A stretch of DNA of 40,162 nt, from assembly GCA_020833645.1 (NCBI GenBank), contig JAJHRQ010000011.1:1-40162 (forward strand), read 5' to 3'. A model generated the notes under the pieces. The model did no database searches and was not told the DNA's origin. It saw only the letters and a list, made by a program, of their open reading frames with translations. A program made the translations under genes and the position numbers. This document shows positions 35,854-40,162 of the stretch, in pieces. Position 1 is the first letter of the stretch. Each line of letters opens with the position of its first letter. The DNA is from Thermocrinis sp. (GTDB lineage Bacteria; Aquificota; Aquificia; Aquificales; Aquificaceae).

Positions 35854-36723
35854 TCACTTCATAGCTTCCACTGCGTTGACTATATCTATAAGCTCGTAGG
35901 TTATGGACTCCTGCCTTGCCTTGTTGAAGATCAAGGTCCATGTCTTTATAAGCTCGTCCGCGTTGCGCGTAGCATTGTCCATGGCTACCATCCTGGCAAA
36001 GTGCTCCGCTGCGTTGGACTCAAGCATAGCCCTGTACAGCTGATAGTTCAAATAAAGGTCAATGAGCTTGTTTATGAAGGTTTCCGCATCCACCTCAAAC
36101 TCGTAGGAGCTATAGTCTTGCTCTTTTTGCTCTATCCTTTCAAAGGGCAAGAACCTTCTAACTACAGGCTTATAGCTTACCCTTGTGATCATTTCATTGT
36201 TTATTAGATACACTCCGTCTGTCTCCTTGTTTTGGTATCTTTGCCGGACTAACTCGCCCACCTCTTTGACCACATCAAAGTTGATTTCCTTTCTAAAGAC
36301 CTCCTCGTAAGCCTTTAGAACCTTCCAGTTTCTCTTTTGGAAGTATTGGACACCCTTACGCCCTATAAGGATAAGGGATACCTCTATGCCGTTCTGATTT
36401 TTTTCTGCGATATGCTCTTCTACCTTCTTTATTACGTTTGAGTTGAAGGCACCAGCCAAACCTTTATCTGCAGTTATAAGAATGATATCAACCTTTCTCT
36501 CTTCCCTAACCTCCAAAAGGGGATGCGCGCTCATATCCACATGGGCAGAAAGGTGAGCAAGCATCTCGTAAAGCCTTTCTGAGTAGGGCCTTGAGGCGTA
36601 TATTGCCTCCTGAGCCTTTCTCAGCTTGGCGGCGGAGACCACCTTCATAGCGTTAGTGATCCTTCTGGTGTTTTTTATACCCTGGATCTTTCTTCTTATA
36701 TCCCTCGGAGAAAGCTTTGGCAT
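35854..36723 (-). CDS. atpG: ATP synthase F1 subunit gamma
   Basis: 289 residues, standard length. The N-terminal helix RDIRRKIQGIKNTRRITNAMKVVSAAKL and the C-terminal AEHFARMVAMDNATRNADELI helix form the coiled-coil rotor shaft; ITADKGLAGAFN is the conserved Rossmann-like middle. It rotates inside the alpha3-beta3 head. Unlike the usual atpHAGDC order it heads an operon with ftsY and lon. A TATAAT on its strand lies about 12 bases before the ATG, again implying a leaderless message. Confidence 0.96.
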   Translation of the reverse strand: MPKLSPRDIRRKIQGIKNTRRITNAMKVVSAAKLRKAQEAIYASRPYSERLYEMLAHLSAHVDMSAHPLLEVREERKVDIILITADKGLAGAFNSNVIKKVEEHIAEKNQNGIEVSLILIGRKGVQYFQKRNWKVLKAYEEVFRKEINFDVVKEVGELVRQRYQNKETDGVYLINNEMITRVSYKPVVRRFLPFERIEQKEQDYSSYEFEVDAETFINKLIDLYLNYQLYRAMLESNAAEHFARMVAMDNATRNADELIKTWTLIFNKARQESITYELIDIVNAVEAMK

Positions 36724-37133
36724 GGCATTTAAATTATATCACAGACTCCTTCCCTCTGCTACTTTGTGCTATAATTCTAAATAGCCTACATAAGGGAGCT
36801 TGAGGGTCCAACTTGGACCCTTGTCAACTCGGCAACTGAATATGGGGGCAGCGTTTTTATTTTGAAAATCTCAATTTTAGCAGAGAGAGGGTTCTGATTT
36901 TCAAGCTTTTCGGGTAGCAGTCTCACCGTAAAGCCGTAATTATGTAATGCCGTAATGCCGTAATTATGGTCAGTGGTGGAAAGCGTTGGGAGACAGAGAT
37001 TTGAATTTGACAATAACATACTCAACTTTGCATGATCTCGGATTTCGGAAAATTAACTTCATTTGAAAGGGGTGCCCTCTTGACAAAATGATTGATATGA
37101 TATGTCTTATTTTAGTTAATGTGGTCGTTTAGG
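36724..37133. other. Gene-free A/T-rich region upstream of the CRISPR remnant
   Basis: No credible gene. It contains a 19-base palindrome AGGGTCCAACTTGGACCCT (36803-36821), an inverted pair TTGAAAATC/GATTTTCAA (36862-36870/36896-36904), and a small tandem repeat built on GCCGTAAT (about 36935-36967). A TTGACA (37080-37085) lies within the A/T-rich stretch leading to the first CRISPR repeat. It is probably the CRISPR leader plus scar sequence. Confidence 0.5.
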
Positions 37134-37230
37134 GTTCCTAATGTACCGTGTGGAGTTGAAAGTTTGATAGGGATGTTGTATTGAGGCGTTTCCATTTAAC
37201 TTGTTCCTAATGTACCGTGTGGAGTTGAAA
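37134..37230 (+). CRISPR. Minimal CRISPR remnant: two repeats, one spacer
   Basis: The repeat GTTCCTAATGTACCGTGTGG continues AGTTGAAA, 28 bases in all, at 37134-37161 and 37203-37230, with no differences. They are separated by a unique 41-base spacer (37162-37202). The GTT...GAAA form matches type I-B/III-like repeats of thermophiles and places the leader on the left. No cas gene is in the window. Confidence 0.82.
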
Positions 37231-37256
37231 AAGAATTGTCAGAAACCGCTTAATTT

Positions 37257-37610
37257 TTGTGTTTTATAAACTATACGAAGTCCCTTGTGTTTTTTAGGCT
37301 AGTTTCTATAAGGCTTTTTGAACCTTACTATCCAGACAGGCTTGAGCTTCAGTACGATAGAAAGTTTATGCCCATACTTAAAAAGGCACTAAGGCGAGCT
37401 CTGAAAAGAAGGCACGAGTTAAGACCTATGAGACAGGCAGACTTTTACAGATTGGAGAGGGGAAAAAGTAGGGATTTCCGTCTTGTGGTTAGTTTTTATC
37501 TTGCGGAACAGATAGAGAGCATCCCACCGGAGTTAAAAAGGCACTTTTGGTTTATACTTCACGAAGAACTTAGCAACGCTATAAAAGAAGAGTTCGCTAT
37601 GACAAATTGA
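37257..37610 (+). CDS. Unknown basic protein downstream of the CRISPR repeats, possibly 5'-truncated
   Basis: Up to 117 residues from TTG 37257, or 107 from GTG 37287; no ATG or ribosome-binding site is near either. RLFEPYYPDRLELQYDRKFMP, a basic stretch KKALRRALKRRHELRP and an acidic C-terminal helix read like genuine coding sequence. I do not recognise the family. Its beginning 27 bases after the last repeat, without start signals, suggests that the 5' part was lost when the CRISPR region shrank. Confidence 0.5.
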   Translation: MCFINYTKSLVFFRLVSIRLFEPYYPDRLELQYDRKFMPILKKALRRALKRRHELRPMRQADFYRLERGKSRDFRLVVSFYLAEQIESIPPELKRHFWFILHEELSNAIKEEFAMTN

Positions 37611-37612
37611 GT

Positions 37613-38107
37613 TCAAAAGGGTTTTATTCTCTTCCAAAAACTCCAAAGCAAGTCAAGGCTTATGTGGGTAAGCTCGGAGGCTATTAGACCTAAGAGGGCG
37701 TAAAAGGTCCATTCTTTGTATGCGAGCTTTTCGGCAAGAATAAGAGGGTTGAGTTGGGATATTTTTTGGGTGCCATCCTGCCAGTAATAAGAAAGGAAAA
37801 AGTAAAGCAGGTAATAAAGGGCTGTGATTATAAGGAAGATGTACAAAAGCCTTGTGAAGGTGCCCAAAAGGGGGATATGGGAAATGCCTCTATGTTTTGA
37901 CTTTTTTTGATAGGGACGCCAGAGGATTTTTAGTGCTTTCCATCTTTTGGAAGGTTTGGAGTGCTTTAGGTCCAAATCGGGGGATAGAAAAAAGGTGCCC
38001 AGCAAGTAGCCCACGCTAAAGGACAAATAAAACTCTTTTGGTAAAAAGTAAAGAAAGCCCGGGAGGGTAAGCAGGTTTATAAGTTCGTGAGTTCTCCCGA
38101 GGGCCAA
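37613..38107 (-). CDS. DUF2227-like (predicted metal-binding) membrane protein
   Basis: 164 residues from a TTG start. HELINL near the N-terminus, DLDLKHSKPSKRW and KHRGISHIPLLGT near residues 72-85, and a late ELTHISLDLLW give the scattered His/Asp pattern of DUF2227 and similar membrane hydrolase-like proteins. Three to four membrane helices. The function is unknown. It sits 3 bases after the copper chaperone gene and is probably cotranscribed. Confidence 0.62.
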   Translation of the reverse strand: MALGRTHELINLLTLPGFLYFLPKEFYLSFSVGYLLGTFFLSPDLDLKHSKPSKRWKALKILWRPYQKKSKHRGISHIPLLGTFTRLLYIFLIITALYYLLYFFLSYYWQDGTQKISQLNPLILAEKLAYKEWTFYALLGLIASELTHISLDLLWSFWKRIKPF

Positions 38108-38110
38108 GGT

Positions 38111-38551
38111 TCAATGTCCGTGGTGATGGTGATTATGCATACCACCCATTCCCTTTTTGACGGGTGCTTGAACTTTTATTTCTCCTGACTTTTCAAACTT
38201 TAGGGTGATCTCCACCATTTGACCTTCCTTGAGGGGCTCCTTGAGTTCTATGAGCATTACATGGAGACCTCCGGGCTTTAGTTCAACGGTCTTTCCTGCA
38301 GGAACTTCTATGGCTTTTACTCGGCGCATTTTGCCCCCCACCGTCTCGTGAAGCTCGGTGATCTTGGAAACATTGTTGGACGCATCCACCAGTTTGTCTG
38401 CCTCCGTTCCCTTGTTTTCAATCTTCATGTATGCGGCGGTGCTTTTTGCGTTGGGTGAGACGAGCCTGACCCATGGATCTTTCACCTCAATCTTTGGTTG
38501 GGCTAAAGCTAAGGCAACCGCACTTAAACCAAAGAGCACTGCCCTGACCAT
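38111..38551 (-). CDS. PCu(A)C-type periplasmic copper chaperone
   Basis: 146 residues from ATG 38551, chosen for AAGGAGGTG upstream and a clean signal peptide (1-18); an upstream GTG/ATG extension lacks both. The copper site follows H68-x6-M75-x21-H97-x-M99, close to the family pattern H-M-x10-M-x21-H-x-M. A His-rich tail (HNHHHHGH) adds metal affinity. These proteins deliver Cu(I) to the CuA/CuB centres of cytochrome oxidase. Confidence 0.9.
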   Translation of the reverse strand: MVRAVLFGLSAVALALAQPKIEVKDPWVRLVSPNAKSTAAYMKIENKGTEADKLVDASNNVSKITELHETVGGKMRRVKAIEVPAGKTVELKPGGLHVMLIELKEPLKEGQMVEITLKFEKSGEIKVQAPVKKGMGGMHNHHHHGH

Positions 38552-38597
38552 TGTATCACCTCCTTGAGTTAGATTTGTATTAAATCTATCACAAAAT

Positions 38598-38885
38598 TCA
38601 CCCAACATCAAGCACATGTTTATCGGGTACCACGCACAGGAACTCTTCCAAAAAGACCAAATCTTGGTTTCTATAGACCTTTACCTCTACCCATCGCTTT
38701 TTGCCCTCTGCCCTTTGAAGTCTGCCCTCTGCCCGGAGGGTGTCTCCTACCACCACGGGTTTTTTAAAATCCACCTTGGCGGATGCCAAAACAGCAGTGG
38801 GTTCATTGACCGTCAGCATGGCACAGTAATCCGCAAGGCTAAAGATAAAACCTCCATGCACCAAGTTTTTCTCATCGGCACGCAT
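38598..38885 (-). pseudogene. PaaI-like hotdog thioesterase, 5' end removed by the TnpB element
   Basis: 95 residues remain: NLVHGGFIFSLADYCAMLTVNEPTA with the H-G-G and A-D signature, then VDFKKPVVVGDTLRAEGRL, the PaaI/YdiI hotdog core. About 35-40 N-terminal residues are missing: the frame continues upstream only as far as the TnpB element end at 38895. ATG 38885 happens to restart the frame but has no ribosome-binding site. Relatives hydrolyse aromatic or fatty acyl-CoA esters. Confidence 0.75.
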
Positions 38886-38903
38886 GTTTTCCTTGAGGCT
38901 GTT

Positions 38904-40162
38904 CTAAAAATCCCTTATTGGGACCGTCCCCTCAGCCTCTAAGGGAACTAACCTACTCCTCACCCTATCCCACACTCCTTCCACCAACACGGGCTTCAGA
39001 GGAGAAAGGTCTCTTGGCAAGACCTTTCCAAGGATAGGGAAGAGGAGGACTACCTTCAGAACTTGCCAAACACTTTGAAGGGTAGTTTTTGCTACCCTCC
39101 CCTGCTTGGGATTCCTTCCGTTGGCTCCCTCGCAAGAGCTTGGCTCGCTCTGAAGGCTTTGTAGGAGATTAGCTAGAAGTTTCCTTGCATCCTCTACACC
39201 CCTTAGTTCGCTTTTTAGTGCGTTTCTCTTGTATTCATTGCTTTCCTTCTCTATAAGTTCTCTAAGTTCTTTTTCCCTCTCTTCATACCTCTTTAGGGCA
39301 AACTCCAAATATGCTTTGTTTTTTAGCAGTCTTTCGTAATTCTCAGGCACATCCTCCTTAAATCCCAGTGCCCTTCTTCCTATCACATAAGCAACAGCTA
39401 TGTCCTTGTCTATGCTTAACTGCGGTGCATACTTTAGCATGCCTATGATTGACGTATAGGCGGGATGGACTTCTACTATTTCAACTCCCTTTAACATTGC
39501 TACTCTTTTTAGCTTTTGCATAAACTTTTTGGCATTCCAGTGATGAAGCCTTTTTCTTAGTGTAGCTTTCCCATCTCCTCTACTTCCCCTCTTAAGCTTT
39601 TTCAAATTCTCTATGGCTATAGCTTTACCTTTCTGGATGGCCAAATCCACTATCTGATGTGCCAATATCCACTCTTGGTGGTCTTTGCTGTTTTGGGAAA
39701 GCCCTAAAAGGTGGTGTAGGCTAATGGTCTGATAGCTTAGTAGTTCTCCAGTTTTTGATACCTCTGCTATGGCTAAATGAATTGGTGATGCGTTTGTGTC
39801 CATGGCTATTACTCCGTTCTCTTTGGTGTATCTTACCTTGGGCATTGGAAGTTCAAAGGATACGCTTCCATAAAATTCTCCTTCCCTCAGCTTTAACTCC
39901 ACTGTGTAGGCAAAGTAGCTTTTTGTTTGCCAACTTTCTAAAAGCATAGTCATAAAGATAAGCCACTTGTCTTTGCTATTGCTTGGTTCTCTTAACACTT
40001 TAGCGTAGATAAACTCTCTGTTTCCTGTGGTAATCCTAAGGCAGAGTTGTCCGTTTAGGTCTTCAAATCTCATTAGTCTGTTTCCTTTGTCTGCCTTTGA
40101 CCCGATGCTTATAAGAGTTCCTTGTCTTAGTTCTCTCCACTGCTTTTTAAGTTTTTCTCTTG
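38904..40162 (-). CDS. tnpB: TnpB-related RNA-guided nuclease (open frame, 5' end outside window)
   Basis: About 419 codons visible, with the frame open to the window edge; ATG 40073 is internal. RuvC-I Asp in GVIAMDTNAS, RuvC-II Glu in AIAIENLKKL and RuvC-III Asp in SIDKDIAVAYVIGRRALGF are all present. Between II and III there is VHPAYTSIIGMLKY but no CxxC zinc finger, as in the 'TnpB-related' subgroup. The last 80 or so codons overlap the presumed omega-RNA and may be translated incidentally. Confidence 0.85.
   Translation of the reverse strand, partial: REKLKKQWRELRQGTLISIGSKADKGNRLMRFEDLNGQLCLRITTGNREFIYAKVLREPSNSKDKWLIFMTMLLESWQTKSYFAYTVELKLREGEFYGSVSFELPMPKVRYTKENGVIAMDTNASPIHLAIAEVSKTGELLSYQTISLHHLLGLSQNSKDHQEWILAHQIVDLAIQKGKAIAIENLKKLKRGSRGDGKATLRKRLHHWNAKKFMQKLKRVAMLKGVEIVEVHPAYTSIIGMLKYAPQLSIDKDIAVAYVIGRRALGFKEDVPENYERLLKNKAYLEFALKRYEEREKELRELIEKESNEYKRNALKSELRGVEDARKLLANLLQSLQSEPSSCEGANGRNPKQGRVAKTTLQSVWQVLKVVLLFPILGKVLPRDLSPLKPVLVEGVWDRVRSRLVPLEAEGTVPIRDF
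38911..39098 (-). ncRNA. Candidate omega-RNA scaffold at the 3' end of tnpB (copy 2)
   Basis: Same hairpins as in copy 1, with changes that keep pairing: AGGGTAG with CTACCCT (within 39080-39098), GAAAGGTC/GACCTTTC and GGGAC/GTCCC near the element end. At the first stem copy 1 has G-T and C-G where copy 2 has A-T and a C/A mismatch next to the loop. The guide would start beyond 38895, in thioesterase sequence. Confidence 0.5.

Larger units (their letters stand above)
38895..40162 (-). mobile_element. TnpB-carrying transposon (copy 2), one end outside window
   Basis: Begins at 38895 with GAGGCTGTTCTAAAAAT, identical to the left end of copy 1, and continues past the window end. Sequence is very close to copy 1 over the shared parts and lacks the IS6-like insertion and the premature TAA. 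It disrupts the thioesterase gene at 38598-38885. Confidence 0.8.

Overview
The window looks like chromosomal DNA from a thermophilic member of the Aquificaceae (Hydrogenobacter/Thermocrinis/Aquifex relatives). This is inferred from gene content and style, not from a database search. The indications are BioW-type pimelate activation, ATP synthase genes split between two loci, very dense packing with many 4-bp ATGA start/stop overlaps, AGG/AGA-rich arginine usage and Glu/Lys-rich proteins. The CRISPR repeat also looks like thermophile types I have seen. No rRNA is present. There are two tRNAs (Gly-GCC and Cys-GCA).

Layout. Positions 1-5051 are an accessory, decaying segment. It is bounded by two directly repeated 3' ends of one DDE insertion sequence. 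Between them lie an EAL-domain relic, a DUF1461 membrane protein, a diheme cytochrome-like protein, one broken and one intact gamma-glutamylcyclotransferase-like gene, two small unknown genes and a defective IS6-like element sitting on a rearrangement junction. Positions 5064-9486 carry rimI, a ChaN-like gene, recR, a molybdate transport operon with several independent lesions (modA stop, modA/TOBE junction, modB frameshift and deletion, intact modC) and thiS. Positions 9487-13335 are a minus-strand operon pncB-acpS-dsbC-like-NSS transporter. Positions 13356-21998 hold argH-lapA-bioW, feoAB, a DUF996 protein, and the divergent pair ahcY/guaA followed by a polyprenol-kinase-like gene. Positions 22151-28700 hold an HTH/coiled-coil gene broken by TAG, gatB-rpiB, atpF'-atpF-atpH, ndk, yicC, the tRNAs and a TauE/SafE exporter. 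Positions 28675-30172 are queC and two small membrane proteins. Positions 32110-36723 are the operon atpG-ftsY-lon. Positions 36724-38885 contain a two-repeat CRISPR remnant, small genes and a truncated thioesterase.

The most unusual system is a family of TnpB-encoding elements. One copy (30217-32101) is complete in extent but its gene is broken; a second (38895 to the window end) is open as far as visible; and there is a possible solo end at 2576-2600. Unlike classical IS200/IS605 units, the complete copy has 17-bp terminal inverted repeats and is flanked by an 11-bp direct repeat (9 bp if the ends are set one base further out). It also has a string of hairpins at the 3' end of tnpB, conserved between copies, that looks like an omega-RNA scaffold. 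The TnpB itself lacks the usual zinc-finger cysteines. This suggests a TnpB/omega-RNA unit packaged as a passenger in a DDE-transposase-type transposon. One copy has been broken by a small IS6-like element, and the other has cut off the 5' end of a thioesterase gene.
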